NCBI RefSeq assembly: GCF_014202495.1
Contig: NZ_JACHHA010000005.1
Coordinates: 156,979-220,978, forward strand
Source: Cerasibacillus quisquiliarum
GTDB lineage: Bacteria > Bacillota > Bacilli > Bacillales > Amphibacillaceae
Direction of reading: 5' to 3'
Length of the DNA: 64,000 nucleotides
This document shows positions 46,040 through 55,610 of the stretch, piece by piece. The position numbers and the translations under genes were made by a program. The notes under the pieces were generated by a model. That model made no database searches. It was not told where the DNA came from and saw only the letters and a program-made list of their open reading frames with translations. Each line of letters starts with the position of its first letter. Positions within the stretch are counted from its first letter, which is position 1.

Positions 46040-46975
46040 CTATTTTCTCTGACCTAATGTTTCTAAAAACAATGTTACGAAGCGCTCCGCATCTACATCA
46101 AGACATACTTCCATATTCGGGTCTTGTTGTAAGAGATTGCGAAAATCACAAATCGTCTGTCCATAGCTTAAATCACTTTTCGTTTCAACATCGACATAGT
46201 GGGATGCTGTTTTTACAAGTGTTGGATCAAGAACAATGCCAACTGTTAATGGATCATGTAAAGCACAGCCATCCATTCCAAGTGTTTCTTTACTATAACT
46301 CCTATAAATTTCTGTACTTTTTAATACAAAATCATAGTACCGTGTTCCTTTTAACTGTTCGATATGTTCACGTGTCAAAAATGTTTGTGTCGTCACATCA
46401 AGACCGACTAATTTTAAACGAAATCCTGCATGAAAAACAACCTTTGCCGCCTCTGCGTCAGCAAAAATATTAAATTCAGAAGTCGGCAATGTATTACCGT
46501 AACCCGCTTTAGAAACGAGCCCACCCATAACAACCACCTCTTTAACAAGGTTTGGTAATTCTGGTTCTTTATTAAGAGCTAATGCTAAGTTTGTTAATGG
46601 TCCGACCATAATTAATGTTACTTCACCAGGATACTTTTTTACTTGTTCAATCATAAAGTCTGGTGCAGATAACTCTGGTTCTTCTTCACTAACTATCACT
46701 TCATCTAAAGCACCACCAATTCCATCAGAACCGTGTACGGCATATTCATGATGTGATGCTCTAACAAGTGGGCGACTCGCCCCACGATATACTTTCCAAT
46801 CTTCTTTTCCCATGAGTTTAAAGATTTTTTTCGTATTGTGCATCACTTGATCGATTGAAACGTTGCCATTAACAGCCGTAACCCCTAAACAATCTAATTT
46901 TCCACTTTCAGCTGCAAATATGATCGCTAAAGCATCATCAATCCCTGTATCAACATCAATAATCACTTTGTTCAT
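46040..46975 (-). CDS. Inosine/uridine-preferring nucleoside hydrolase
   Basis: A 311-residue nucleoside hydrolase that splits the N-glycosidic bond of ribonucleosides for base and ribose salvage. The calcium-binding N-terminal motif DVDTGIDDA is exact, with the later MVGPLTNLALAL and the HDPLTVG His-Asp. The base preference cannot be read. ATG 46975 follows AAGGGAGACATATAT; a ten-codon upstream extension is rejected. Single gene, divergent from the cytochrome bd genes. Confidence 0.92.
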   Translation of the reverse strand: MNKVIIDVDTGIDDALAIIFAAESGKLDCLGVTAVNGNVSIDQVMHNTKKIFKLMGKEDWKVYRGASRPLVRASHHEYAVHGSDGIGGALDEVIVSEEEPELSAPDFMIEQVKKYPGEVTLIMVGPLTNLALALNKEPELPNLVKEVVVMGGLVSKAGYGNTLPTSEFNIFADAEAAKVVFHAGFRLKLVGLDVTTQTFLTREHIEQLKGTRYYDFVLKSTEIYRSYSKETLGMDGCALHDPLTVGIVLDPTLVKTASHYVDVETKSDLSYGQTICDFRNLLQQDPNMEVCLDVDAERFVTLFLETLGQRK

Positions 46976-47110
46976 ATATATGTCTCCCTTACTATCATGA
47001 TACATCTTCTCTATTTTAACCCGTCTATATGAAAAATGATAGTTGAAATGTTTTTCACGTATTTGGGTACGCTAAATGATAATAAAACAATATGAAAAAG
47101 AGGTTATAAA

Positions 47111-47206
47111 ATGTACAAAAATCAAGAAAAGCGATTAATATGGTTATCATTTATTGTAGCCTTCATTATGTTTATATCGATAATCGGAAAATTTATTAAT
47201 TCATAA
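47111..47206 (+). CDS. Small single-span membrane peptide upstream of cydA (31 aa)
   Basis: A 31-codon ORF, MYKNQEKRLIWLS at the start, then a hydrophobic segment of about 19 residues and a short tail GKFINS. AAGAGGTTATAAA precedes the ATG. It ends 40 bases before cydA on the same strand and could be cotranscribed. The basic N-terminus and single helix fit a small membrane subunit or accessory peptide. I recognise no family; it is distinct from CydS, which lies after cydB. Confidence 0.55.
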   Translation: MYKNQEKRLIWLSFIVAFIMFISIIGKFINS

Positions 47207-47246
47207 TCGATATATATTTATTTTATCATAGAAAGGAATGCTAATT

Positions 47247-48575
47247 GTGATTAATGAAGATGCTGTTTATTACAGTCGAATATTAACTGAATTGACCCTG
47301 TCATTCCATATTATATACGCAACAATAGGAGTCGGAATTCCGCTTTTTATTATGATTGCACAATGGATAGGTATTAGAAAAAATGATGAACATTATATAT
47401 TACTCGCCAGAAGATGGACGCGAGGGTACGCCATTACAGTAGCAGTAGGTGTTGTAACAGGTACAGCTATTGGTTTGCTCCTTTCATTGCTTTGGCCTAA
47501 GTTTATGGAAGTAGCGGGACATATTATTGCACTTCCTTTGTTCATGGAAACTTTCGCTTTCTTTTTTGAGGCTATCTTTCTAGGTATTTATCTCTATACT
47601 TGGGACCGGTTTGCCAATCAATTTAAACATCTACTATTACTCATCCCAGTTGCCATTGGTTCATCAGTTTCTGCTGTCTTTATTACAACTGTTAACGCTT
47701 TTATGAATTCACCGCGGGGATTCGATTTAGTAAATGGAGAGTTAATGAATGCCAACCCAATTGTTGCGATGTTTAACCCTTCCATGCCTACAAAAGTATC
47801 CCATGTCGTAGCGACAGCATTTATGACGTCCGCTTTTATCTTAGCATCCATTGCAGCCTATCGAATCTTACGTGGCTCTAAACATGTATACCATCGAAAA
47901 GCACTCCATTTAACATTAACAACCGGACTTATTTTTTCCGTCTCCTCGTTAATTATTGGAGATTTATCAGGGAAGTATTTGGCTCAGTATCAACCAGAAA
48001 AATTAGCTGCTGCTGAATGGCATTTTGAAACACAAAAAGAAGCTCCACTTCTCTTATTAGGCTTTTTGTCTGATGACGGTGATGTTCGTTTTAGTATAAA
48101 AATACCATATGCTTTAAGTATTCTTGCGCATGGAAGCCCAACTGCAGAAGTTACTGGACTTGATCGAATTCCAAAAGATGAAAGACCGCCACTCTACATC
48201 CATTACCTATTTAATATTATGGTTGGGATTGGCACACTCTTAATTATCGTGCCACTGTTATATTGGATTGGTATAAAAAGAAAATGGACTTGGATTAAAA
48301 ACAAAACATTTATGTGGTTACTCGTACTCGGTGGCCCACTTAGTATGATAGCGATTGAAGCTGGTTGGTGGCTTAATGAAGTCGGACGTCAACCATGGGT
48401 GCTATATGGAGTCATGCGAACAGCTGAAGGTGCAACAACAAGTGAACAAGTTGATCTTATGCTTTGGATGTTTTCCGCACTCTATATGATGTTAGGAATT
48501 GGTTCAGTCATTGTATTAACACGAATGTTCAATAAAAATCCAATTGAACGTGAACTAAAAGAACGGTACACATAA
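47247..48575 (+). CDS. cydA: Cytochrome bd-type quinol oxidase subunit I (YthA-like)
   Basis: A 442-residue subunit I carrying the haems of a bd-type terminal oxidase, about nine helices. The haem ligand His lies in the first helix (LTLSFHIIYATIGVG), and GRQPWVLYGVMRT near the C-terminus is the family signature. The Q loop between helices is of the short type. It matches YthA, the second bd-type oxidase of B. subtilis. GTG 47247 is favoured because GAAAGGA lies 9 bases before it; the ATG at 47238 almost abuts that site. Confidence 0.92.
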   Translation: MINEDAVYYSRILTELTLSFHIIYATIGVGIPLFIMIAQWIGIRKNDEHYILLARRWTRGYAITVAVGVVTGTAIGLLLSLLWPKFMEVAGHIIALPLFMETFAFFFEAIFLGIYLYTWDRFANQFKHLLLLIPVAIGSSVSAVFITTVNAFMNSPRGFDLVNGELMNANPIVAMFNPSMPTKVSHVVATAFMTSAFILASIAAYRILRGSKHVYHRKALHLTLTTGLIFSVSSLIIGDLSGKYLAQYQPEKLAAAEWHFETQKEAPLLLLGFLSDDGDVRFSIKIPYALSILAHGSPTAEVTGLDRIPKDERPPLYIHYLFNIMVGIGTLLIIVPLLYWIGIKRKWTWIKNKTFMWLLVLGGPLSMIAIEAGWWLNEVGRQPWVLYGVMRTAEGATTSEQVDLMLWMFSALYMMLGIGSVIVLTRMFNKNPIERELKERYT

Positions 48576-48599
48576 CATTTTAAAGGACGGTGCTTAATC

Positions 48600-49625
48600 A
48601 TGGACTTAGAAATCATCGGTATTCTCGTTTTATGGACATTTTTATTTGGCTATACGATGATTGCTTCTATTGATTTTGGAGCTGGTTTTTTCAATGCTTA
48701 TAGTGAATTCACTGGAAAAGAACATATTTTATCGTCAATTATTCAACGCTATTTATCACCGGTTTGGGAAGTAACGAATGTTTTCTTAGTTTTCTTTTTT
48801 GTCGGGATTGTTGGTTTTTTTCCGAGGACAGCCTTTTATTATGGAACAACCTTGCTCGTACCTGTCGGAATTGCCATCATATTATTAGGAATACGTGGGG
48901 CTTATTATGCCTTTGCAACATATGGAAAAACGAAACAAAAGCGATACACCTTCCTTTATGGTGCATCTGGATTACTACTACCTGCTTCGCTTTCAATTGT
49001 TTTTACAATTTCTGAGGGTGGATTTGTTTCCATCAATCACGGCGAACCCCGATTAGATTATTGGGCATTATTCACAAGTCCATTAACATGGGGGATCGTT
49101 ATCTTAAGTATTACAGCGCTTCTCTACATTTCAGCTGTTTTTTTAACATGGTACGCTGACCAAGCAAAAGATAAACGAGCAAGTCAATTATTAAGAACAT
49201 ATGCATTGACATGGGCTTTTCCAACGATTATTGCTGCTGTTGGAATTATTTATATATTACGTTCACACAATCCGATACATTATGAGAATTTATTACAACT
49301 TTGGTGGATGTTCGCTATATCGTTTATTTTCTTCCTTGGCACTGTTTGGCTACTTATTCGAAAAATAAACTATGGTTTAGCATTTACTTTACTAGTTGCT
49401 CAGTTTGCTTTTGCTTTTTACGGCTATGGATTCGCACATTATCCATATCTACTTTATCCACACTTAACCATTTACGATAGTTTTACAAATAAAGCAATGG
49501 CCATTTCACTAATAAGTGCATTTATTGCAGGACTTGCTCTCCTAATTCCTTCATTATATTTATTACTCAAACTCTTTCTGTTTAATAAAGATTATGTTCA
49601 TGGTCAAGCAAGTCGTCACTATTAA
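48600..49625 (+). CDS. cydB: Cytochrome bd-type quinol oxidase subunit II (YthB-like)
   Basis: A 341-residue subunit II, about eight to nine helices. The N-terminal helix ends in the family trait SIDFGAGFF, and RYLSPVWEVTNVFLVFFFVG follows. It stabilises subunit I. AAAGGACGGTGC precedes the ATG; the gene follows cydA by 24 bases and is followed by cydS. The complete cydABS set implies a functional oxidase, useful at low oxygen, and an Fnr regulator is encoded 19 kb away. Confidence 0.93.
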   Translation: MDLEIIGILVLWTFLFGYTMIASIDFGAGFFNAYSEFTGKEHILSSIIQRYLSPVWEVTNVFLVFFFVGIVGFFPRTAFYYGTTLLVPVGIAIILLGIRGAYYAFATYGKTKQKRYTFLYGASGLLLPASLSIVFTISEGGFVSINHGEPRLDYWALFTSPLTWGIVILSITALLYISAVFLTWYADQAKDKRASQLLRTYALTWAFPTIIAAVGIIYILRSHNPIHYENLLQLWWMFAISFIFFLGTVWLLIRKINYGLAFTLLVAQFAFAFYGYGFAHYPYLLYPHLTIYDSFTNKAMAISLISAFIAGLALLIPSLYLLLKLFLFNKDYVHGQASRHY

Positions 49626-49642
49626 CAATATGAGGTGATATT

Positions 49643-49750
49643 ATGACTGAATTTCTCATTTTTATTGCTCCATTTATTGTTTTAATTGTCTCCATTGTTT
49701 TAGCTTTTATTGTAGCATTTAAAGACCCCATTCACTTTGACGAAGAATAA
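49643..49750 (+). CDS. cydS: Cytochrome bd oxidase small subunit CydS
   Basis: A 35-codon ORF with one hydrophobic helix: starts MTEFLIFIAPFIVL and ends KDPIHFDEE. It matches the pattern of CydS (FLIxxAP...K-D...E), the tiny third subunit seen in the Geobacillus bd oxidase structure and equivalent to ythC. TGAGGTGATATT precedes the ATG, 17 bases after cydB. It is too short for usual gene finders. Confidence 0.88.
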   Translation: MTEFLIFIAPFIVLIVSIVLAFIVAFKDPIHFDEE

Positions 49751-49781
49751 TACAGCAATCATGAATGCTGTATTTTCTTTT
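49750..49781 (+). terminator. Terminator of the cydABS operon
   Basis: ATACAGCA pairs with TGCTGTAT around an 8-base loop, and TTTCTTTT follows; it begins at the cydS stop codon. Confidence 0.85.
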
Positions 49782-49975
49782 GCCTATTATCATTTGCCAT
49801 CACACTATTTGTTTCTATGTAACACACATTTTTTAGTAATGTTTACGCAAGTTTACCATTTTAATCAAATGATCACAAAAATTGCATCATAACAGTTATA
49901 CTATTATTATGATGATATCAATAAAGATAAACATTTTCGAATAAACATTCAATCTATTGGAGGAGAATGACAATC

Positions 49976-51124
49976 ATGTTACCTGATCAACAATTTTTAC
50001 GAATTCCTGGTCCGACACCGATTCCACCAAGTGTGGAACGTGCAATGAGTCGTCCAATGATTGGACACCGTAATCCTGAAACTGCCGAACTTTTAGAAAA
50101 GATTAAGCCTGGCTTACGAGCCATTTTTGGTACAAAACAAGACGTTTTAATCTTGGCTGGAAGTGGAACTGCTGGGCTAGAAGCAGCTGTTACCAATGCT
50201 GTAAAACCGAATGAAGAAGCCCTTGTCATTGTAACAGGTGCATTTGGCGATCGCTTTCATAAAATATGTCAAGCACACGAAATTAAAGCGCATCGCCTAG
50301 ATATCGATTGGGGAGAGGCCGCTTCTCCAGATCAAGTGAAGACATATCTTGAAAAACACCCGCAAATTAAAGCCGTCTTTATGACATATTGCGAGACATC
50401 AACAGGTGTATTAAATCCGATCGCACATATTGCAGAAGTTGTTAAACAATATTCTGATGCACTTACAATAGTAGATGGTGTATCATGTGTAGGTGCTGTC
50501 GAAACAAAAATGGATGAATGGGGCATCGATCTATTTATAACTGGTTCTCAAAAAGCATTGATGCTTCCACCAGGATTGACGTTTTTAGTAGCAAGCGATC
50601 GTGCCTGGAAAGTAATGTCAGAAAATGAACGTCCTAGGTTCTATTTTGATTTACAAACTTATCGCGATAAATTAGCTCAAAACTCAACACCTTATACACC
50701 TGCATTATCACTTCTATTCGGCCTAGAGCAAGTATTGAACTTAATGAACGAAGAAGGCCTGGATGAAGTGTACAAACGTCATCTACTGATGAAAAATATG
50801 ACTCGTCATGCATTTAAAGCGCTCGATCTACCACTCTTAACAAGTGACAAAGACGCTTCGCCAACTGTTACAGCTGTAAAACCTGTTGATTTTTCTGCAG
50901 ATGATTTACGACAAATTGCTAAAAAAGAATTTGGCATGTCACTAGCTGGTGGACAGCAACATCTAAAAGGGAAAATATTCCGCGTCGGTCATATGGGTTA
51001 CTCATCACCTGCTGATGTTTTACAATATATTAGTATTATTGAATTAGCATTAACAAAAGTTGGAAAAAGTATTGAACTTGGTAAAGGTGTTCAAGCCGCA
51101 CAAGAAGTTTATTTAAAACAATAA
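49976..51124 (+). CDS. Class V aminotransferase (alanine-glyoxylate/serine-pyruvate type)
   Basis: A 382-residue PLP enzyme of the small-archaeal-type aspartate/alanine-glyoxylate aminotransferase group. RIPGPTPIPPSVERAM and GHRNPE open the chain, LAGSGTAGLEAAVTN binds the cofactor phosphate and the PLP lysine lies in TGSQKALMLPPGL. It is followed 35 bases later by serA, so it may act as the amino donor step in serine formation or use serine and glyoxylate. ATG 49976 gives 10 bases from AGGAG; ATG 49967 is too close. Confidence 0.88.
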   Translation: MLPDQQFLRIPGPTPIPPSVERAMSRPMIGHRNPETAELLEKIKPGLRAIFGTKQDVLILAGSGTAGLEAAVTNAVKPNEEALVIVTGAFGDRFHKICQAHEIKAHRLDIDWGEAASPDQVKTYLEKHPQIKAVFMTYCETSTGVLNPIAHIAEVVKQYSDALTIVDGVSCVGAVETKMDEWGIDLFITGSQKALMLPPGLTFLVASDRAWKVMSENERPRFYFDLQTYRDKLAQNSTPYTPALSLLFGLEQVLNLMNEEGLDEVYKRHLLMKNMTRHAFKALDLPLLTSDKDASPTVTAVKPVDFSADDLRQIAKKEFGMSLAGGQQHLKGKIFRVGHMGYSSPADVLQYISIIELALTKVGKSIELGKGVQAAQEVYLKQ

Positions 51125-51159
51125 AGTATAAAATGATATTTTTTTCAGGAGGATTTAAC

Positions 51160-52746
51160 TTGACTTATCACATACTTATTGCAGACCCACTAAGTGATGA
51201 TGGTATTCAACCATTACAAGAACAAGAAGATATGCTCATTGATATGAAGACAGATTTAACAAGTAATGAATTACTAGAACAAATTGGGAAATATGACGCC
51301 CTTCTCGTTAGAAGTCAAACACAGGTAACACGGGAAATTATTGAAGCGGCGAAAAAATTAAAAATTATTGCACGTGCTGGTGTTGGAGTCGATAATATCG
51401 ACCTTAACGCCGCTACTGAGAATGGCATTATTGTCGTTAATGCTCCGAATGCAAATACGAATTCAGCTGCCGAACATACAATTGCTATGATGATGTCATT
51501 ATCACGTAAGATTCCACAAGCATATTTATCACTTAAAGGTAAAAAATGGGAAAGAAGTAAATACGTAGGTGTCGAATTAAAGGGAAAAACTCTCGGAATT
51601 ATTGGACTCGGACGTATTGGCACAGAAGTTGCCTATCGAGCGAAAGGTCAACGAATGAACGTCATTGCCTATGACCCATTTTTCACGAAAGAAAAAGCAG
51701 AGAAAATGGGGATTAGCTATGGAACGTTAGAAGAGGTACTACAGACTGCTGACTTTATCACTGTTCATACACCATTATTAAAAAATACGAAACATCTATT
51801 AAATAAAGAAGCATTCGCTATGATGAAAGACGGTGTACACATCATTAACTGTGCACGTGGTGGTATTATTGACGAGAAAGCATTGTATGATGCAATCGTT
51901 TCAAATAAAGTAGCTGGCGCTGCTCTTGATGTATTCGAAGAAGAACCTGCCATTGATAACCGGTTACTTGAATTACCTGAAGTGATTGCCACACCACATC
52001 TTGGTGCAAGCACAGTTGAAGCTCAAGAAAATGTAGCGATCGATGTAAGTCATGATGTCGTCAGCTTTTTACATGAAGGTGTCGTACAAAATCCTGTAAA
52101 CTTACCTTCTGTTCCGAAAGAAATAATGAGTAAAATTGAACCGTACTTCTATCTTGCAGAAAAGCTTGGTAAATTTTTGAGTTATTTAACTGACGAAGTC
52201 ATTGATGAAGTAAATATTTATTATTCAGGTGAACTTGCGAACATGGAAGTTGCTCCTTTAACACGTAATACAGTTAAAGGCCTCTTAAAACGTTATTTAG
52301 GTATTCATGTCAATGATGTCAATGCTTTATACTTAGCTGAACGCAAAGGCATTGCCGTCCATGAAAACAAAACATCCCTTACAAAAGGCTTTACAAACTT
52401 ATTAACAATTGAGATCACATCTAAATCAGGCAAACGCAGTGTGGCTGGTACATTATTAAATGGTTTAGGTGCAAGAATTGTAAAAGTTGATCATTATCGT
52501 GTTGATGTCACACCAGAAGGGCATATCGTCTTTATTTATCACCATGACCAGCCAGGTGTTATCGGTAAAATGGGGAATTTATTAGGAGAACATGATATCA
52601 ACATTGCTACGATGCAAGTTGACCGAGCGGATGCCGGTGGAGATGCGATCATGCTATTGAAAGTTGATAAGCCTGTTAAGAAAAAAACATTAGACGCTTT
52701 ACAACAACTTAATGAAATTAAATCTGTTAAAGCGATTAATTTATAA
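51160..52746 (+). CDS. serA: D-3-phosphoglycerate dehydrogenase
   Basis: A 528-residue NAD-dependent dehydrogenase for the first step of serine synthesis. The NAD-binding loop GLGRIGTEVAYRAKG, ARAGVGVDNID, the catalytic NCARGGIIDEKAL and HLGASTVEAQENVA are all visible, followed by an allosteric substrate-binding domain and a C-terminal ACT domain (about 455-528, HDQPGVIGKMGNLLGEHDI). Length fits the long Bacillus form. The start is TTG 51160, after CAGGAGGATTTAAC. Probably cotranscribed with the preceding aminotransferase. Confidence 0.94.
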   Translation: MTYHILIADPLSDDGIQPLQEQEDMLIDMKTDLTSNELLEQIGKYDALLVRSQTQVTREIIEAAKKLKIIARAGVGVDNIDLNAATENGIIVVNAPNANTNSAAEHTIAMMMSLSRKIPQAYLSLKGKKWERSKYVGVELKGKTLGIIGLGRIGTEVAYRAKGQRMNVIAYDPFFTKEKAEKMGISYGTLEEVLQTADFITVHTPLLKNTKHLLNKEAFAMMKDGVHIINCARGGIIDEKALYDAIVSNKVAGAALDVFEEEPAIDNRLLELPEVIATPHLGASTVEAQENVAIDVSHDVVSFLHEGVVQNPVNLPSVPKEIMSKIEPYFYLAEKLGKFLSYLTDEVIDEVNIYYSGELANMEVAPLTRNTVKGLLKRYLGIHVNDVNALYLAERKGIAVHENKTSLTKGFTNLLTIEITSKSGKRSVAGTLLNGLGARIVKVDHYRVDVTPEGHIVFIYHHDQPGVIGKMGNLLGEHDINIATMQVDRADAGGDAIMLLKVDKPVKKKTLDALQQLNEIKSVKAINL

Positions 52747-52755
52747 AAACGAACA

Positions 52756-52794
52756 AAAACGCAGTGAGCCTAATATGGCTCACTGCGTTTTTTA
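52756..52794. terminator. Bidirectional terminator between serA and the HAD gene
   Basis: AAAACGCAGTGAGCC pairs with GGCTCACTGCGTTTT around 6 bases, followed by TT; convergent genes on both sides. Confidence 0.93.
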
Positions 52795-52847
52795 ATGTTT
52801 TAAAATACTTCGCCGATCGCGTCATACATCTTTTAAACATAAGATGT

Positions 52848-53630
52848 TTATAAGCGCTCAATAATGGGTAATAACTCTTTCAATCTAGAAATTTCATACG
52901 TTGACTTGACATCATCTCGTTTTTTATCATGATGATTAATCCATACCGACGGCATATCCATCTTTGAAGCTCCTAAAATATCAGTCATTGGATTGTCTCC
53001 TACCATTAACGCTTCATCCGGATCAACATCTAATAAATTTAACAGATGTTCGAAAATTTCCTCACTCGGTTTTCCTTTGCCAAAATCCCCTGAAATAACA
53101 ATTTGATCAAAATATGGGACCAATTCTTTTGAAAAAGATAATTTTTCATGTTGTAAATGTGGTGATCCATTTGTCAATAAAGCGAGCTTATACTTCCCTT
53201 TTAAAGCATCCAAAACTGGCAATGTATCTTCATACAAATAAATATGTTGACGCCTTTCTTTCGGAAATGTTTCAGCTAATTTTTGTCCTAACGCTTCATC
53301 ATGAACACCTAGTTTTGCCAATCCTTTTGTCCATGCATCTTTACGATATTCAGGCACGATTTGTCGCAGTGCTTCAAAATCTTCGCCTTCATCTTTAAAT
53401 TCTCCCCAAAAAGCCTCAAAAACACCGATTCCTATATTTTTTACAAATGGATATGTTTCATACGTTGGATAAAGTTGTTTCGCTTCCTCTCTCACAACTT
53501 CTTCTAAACGTTCTGGATTAATATGACATTCTTCTTTAGCCAGATGGCATGTCTCTTCAAATGCTTTTTTGACGCTTTTTTCATCCCAAAGCAATGTATC
53601 ATCTAAATCAAAAATAATCGCTTTAATCAT
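52848..53630 (-). CDS. HAD-family phosphatase (YsaA-like)
   Basis: A 260-residue HAD hydrolase. The nucleophile motif is FDLDDTLL with Asp8 and Asp10; motif II is LLTNGSP, motif III the Lys in GKGKPSEEIF, and motif IV VGDNPMTDILG. An alpha-helical cap is inserted after motif I. It resembles B. subtilis YsaA; the substrate is unknown. Last gene of the minus-strand run rtcB, HEPN-like/CBS, HAD (34-base gap), then a terminator. This position allows, but does not prove, a role in trimming RNA-end phosphates. Confidence 0.88.
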   Translation of the reverse strand: MIKAIIFDLDDTLLWDEKSVKKAFEETCHLAKEECHINPERLEEVVREEAKQLYPTYETYPFVKNIGIGVFEAFWGEFKDEGEDFEALRQIVPEYRKDAWTKGLAKLGVHDEALGQKLAETFPKERRQHIYLYEDTLPVLDALKGKYKLALLTNGSPHLQHEKLSFSKELVPYFDQIVISGDFGKGKPSEEIFEHLLNLLDVDPDEALMVGDNPMTDILGASKMDMPSVWINHHDKKRDDVKSTYEISRLKELLPIIERL

Positions 53631-53664
53631 TTATGTGACTCTCCCTATATTGTATATCAATTAT

Positions 53665-54372
53665 TTATTGACTATTTGCTGCCGTATCAATAATATCTCT
53701 CGGTGTAATGATGCCTAGTAATGATTCATTTGCATGACCGTTTTCAGTTATTAATAATGCATCTATCCGTTTTCCTTTTCCAATCACACTTTTAAAGCGG
53801 TCTTCTGCTTCATACACTGTTGCTGTTTTTTTAATAAAGCCAGATGTATGGGGCTCTTGAAATACCATGACTTCTCCGACAGTCGTATAACTTAGTGATT
53901 TAAAGTCATGACTCATTTGATTAGCTAGCCAATGTGCCAATCCTTTTTCAGATAGGACACCGATAAATTGATTTCCCTGATAGATTGGAAACTTAGATAA
54001 ATCTTTAGTCTTTATGATATATAATAAACTTGATAATGGATCTGATTCCTGGAAAACATAAACTTTTCGTTTAAACATCGGGTAGACCAATTGCGGCTTT
54101 GTAATTTCTCGTTCTATCCATTCAATTTGTTCAACAACGGATAAATGTGGCTCCGCTATGGCATAATCAAAATCAACACGATTATGGACAATGGCATTTC
54201 TTAGCTGGGCAAATTCTAATAAATCATCACGATAGCGTTTTAATACAGGATGATATTTACTCGTTATTTTTACCAGTCGGGAAAAACCGAGATCATTCTT
54301 ATCAACCATTGTCTTTAATACTTTTTCAATTTTATTAAATGCTATAATAAAACGGTCTGAGTTTTTGACCAT
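53665..54372 (-). CDS. HEPN-like domain plus two CBS domains
   Basis: A 235-residue protein with two parts. Residues 1-92 are all-helical and contain FAQLRNAIVHNR: R58-N-A-I-V-H63, an RxxxxH motif placed as in HEPN ribonuclease-type domains. Residues about 95-150 and 165-230 form two CBS modules (FPIYQGNQFIGVLSEKGL; ALLITENGHANESLLGIITPRDIID), which usually bind adenine nucleotides. This suggests a nucleotide-controlled HEPN protein. It sits 28 bases after rtcB. ATG 54372 follows GGAGGCTCAGTA. The CBS call is firm; the HEPN call rests on motif and helix pattern. Confidence 0.75.
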   Translation of the reverse strand: MVKNSDRFIIAFNKIEKVLKTMVDKNDLGFSRLVKITSKYHPVLKRYRDDLLEFAQLRNAIVHNRVDFDYAIAEPHLSVVEQIEWIEREITKPQLVYPMFKRKVYVFQESDPLSSLLYIIKTKDLSKFPIYQGNQFIGVLSEKGLAHWLANQMSHDFKSLSYTTVGEVMVFQEPHTSGFIKKTATVYEAEDRFKSVIGKGKRIDALLITENGHANESLLGIITPRDIIDTAANSQ

Positions 54373-54400
54373 TACTGAGCCTCCGTCCGAAAACATATCA

Positions 54401-55582
54401 TTAATCCATTAAAACTCCGATTGGCTTTAACACATGTAAGATATCAATTGTCCCTTCATGTGCTTGGAGAACATCTTTTAGCTTACGATAAACAAATGGA
54501 CTTTCGTCAGTACCACCACCACGTAATTCAACACCATATTTACGAACAGCTTGTTGCATATCTTGCTCGGAAATAACGCCTCCTTTACGCTTTTTTGTCC
54601 GCCAATTCATACGTCCTGCGGCTTTTGTACGGCTCATAATTCGTCCCGCACCATGAACCGTGCTATAAAAAGCTTGACGGCTCTTTTCCGAATCCACACC
54701 TTGCAATATGACCGAAATATCCCCCATACTTCCACCTACAAACCCGAGTTGACCTGGTAGAGCAGGTGTTGCTCCTTTTCTAACAACGATATATTCTTTT
54801 CCAAAATGTGTTTCTTTCCACGCATAATTATGGTGATTATGCACTTCCTGAACGATTTTAGCACCAAGAATATGAGCTACTTGATTAATCACGATATCTC
54901 GACCAGCATAAGCATAACGACCTGCTAATTCCATCGCTGAAAAATAAAGCTTCCCAAGTTCACTATCCATATCAAGTAAAGTTGGCGGTTGTTCCATAGA
55001 TTCACGTGGTGCTGGATCTAAAAACTTTAGTCCCTTAGCCAAGTTTAAAAAACCTGTTGCAGTCCGGTGACCAAGACCACGGCTTCCGAAATGATTCCCG
55101 ATCCACACGTCTTCTGTCTTTTCATCTATTAATATATCAACATAATGATTACCCGAACCAGCCGAGCCCAATTGTTCTCTTGCCATTGCTTTTAATTGAT
55201 CATGTTCATGTTGACCTAACTCTTTATAAACATCCCATGCCGAATCGTTAAAGATATCATGGTCTCCCCATTTCGAATTAGCCCCCACACCAACTCCAAA
55301 AGGAATCGCCGCTTCAACTTCATCCATAATTTCGGGTATATGTGATTTTACATCATCATATTTTAAGTTCGTCTTAACTGCTTTGTTTCCACATGCGATA
55401 TCGTAGCCAACTCCTGAAGGTGCTACTTGATTGTCATATACAATAACACCCCCAACGGGTTGGCTATATCCATAATGACCATCAGCACACATGACACCAC
55501 CTACGACCTGACCAACTTTTAAACAATTCTCAAATTGTCTTAACGTGTTCGCATCATGTTCTCCGAAGATAACCTTTTCCAC
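54401..55582 (-). CDS. rtcB: RtcB-type RNA ligase
   Basis: A 393-residue GTP- and Mn-dependent RNA ligase that joins RNA 3'-phosphate or 2',3'-cyclic phosphate ends to 5'-OH ends. Metal ligands lie in GVGYDIACGNKAV (D61, C64), GSAGSGNHYVDI and GNHFGSRGLGH; the guanylated His is in VHGAGR (about H310). The start is GTG 55582 with GAGGGGGTC upstream; the ORF from 55615 contains that site. First gene of an operon with the HEPN-like/CBS and HAD genes; an inverted repeat overlaps its predicted promoter. Confidence 0.92.
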   Translation of the reverse strand: MEKVIFGEHDANTLRQFENCLKVGQVVGGVMCADGHYGYSQPVGGVIVYDNQVAPSGVGYDIACGNKAVKTNLKYDDVKSHIPEIMDEVEAAIPFGVGVGANSKWGDHDIFNDSAWDVYKELGQHEHDQLKAMAREQLGSAGSGNHYVDILIDEKTEDVWIGNHFGSRGLGHRTATGFLNLAKGLKFLDPAPRESMEQPPTLLDMDSELGKLYFSAMELAGRYAYAGRDIVINQVAHILGAKIVQEVHNHHNYAWKETHFGKEYIVVRKGATPALPGQLGFVGGSMGDISVILQGVDSEKSRQAFYSTVHGAGRIMSRTKAAGRMNWRTKKRKGGVISEQDMQQAVRKYGVELRGGGTDESPFVYRKLKDVLQAHEGTIDILHVLKPIGVLMD

Positions 55583-55610
55583 CGTTTCTGACCCCCTCTT
55601 CTCTAAATAT

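Noticed and set aside
47045..47070. Rex or Fnr binding site upstream of cydA (GTTGAAATGTTTTTCAC)
   Set aside because: It matches TTGTGAA-N4-TTCACAA and TGTGA-N6-TCACA only partly; too many mismatches to call.
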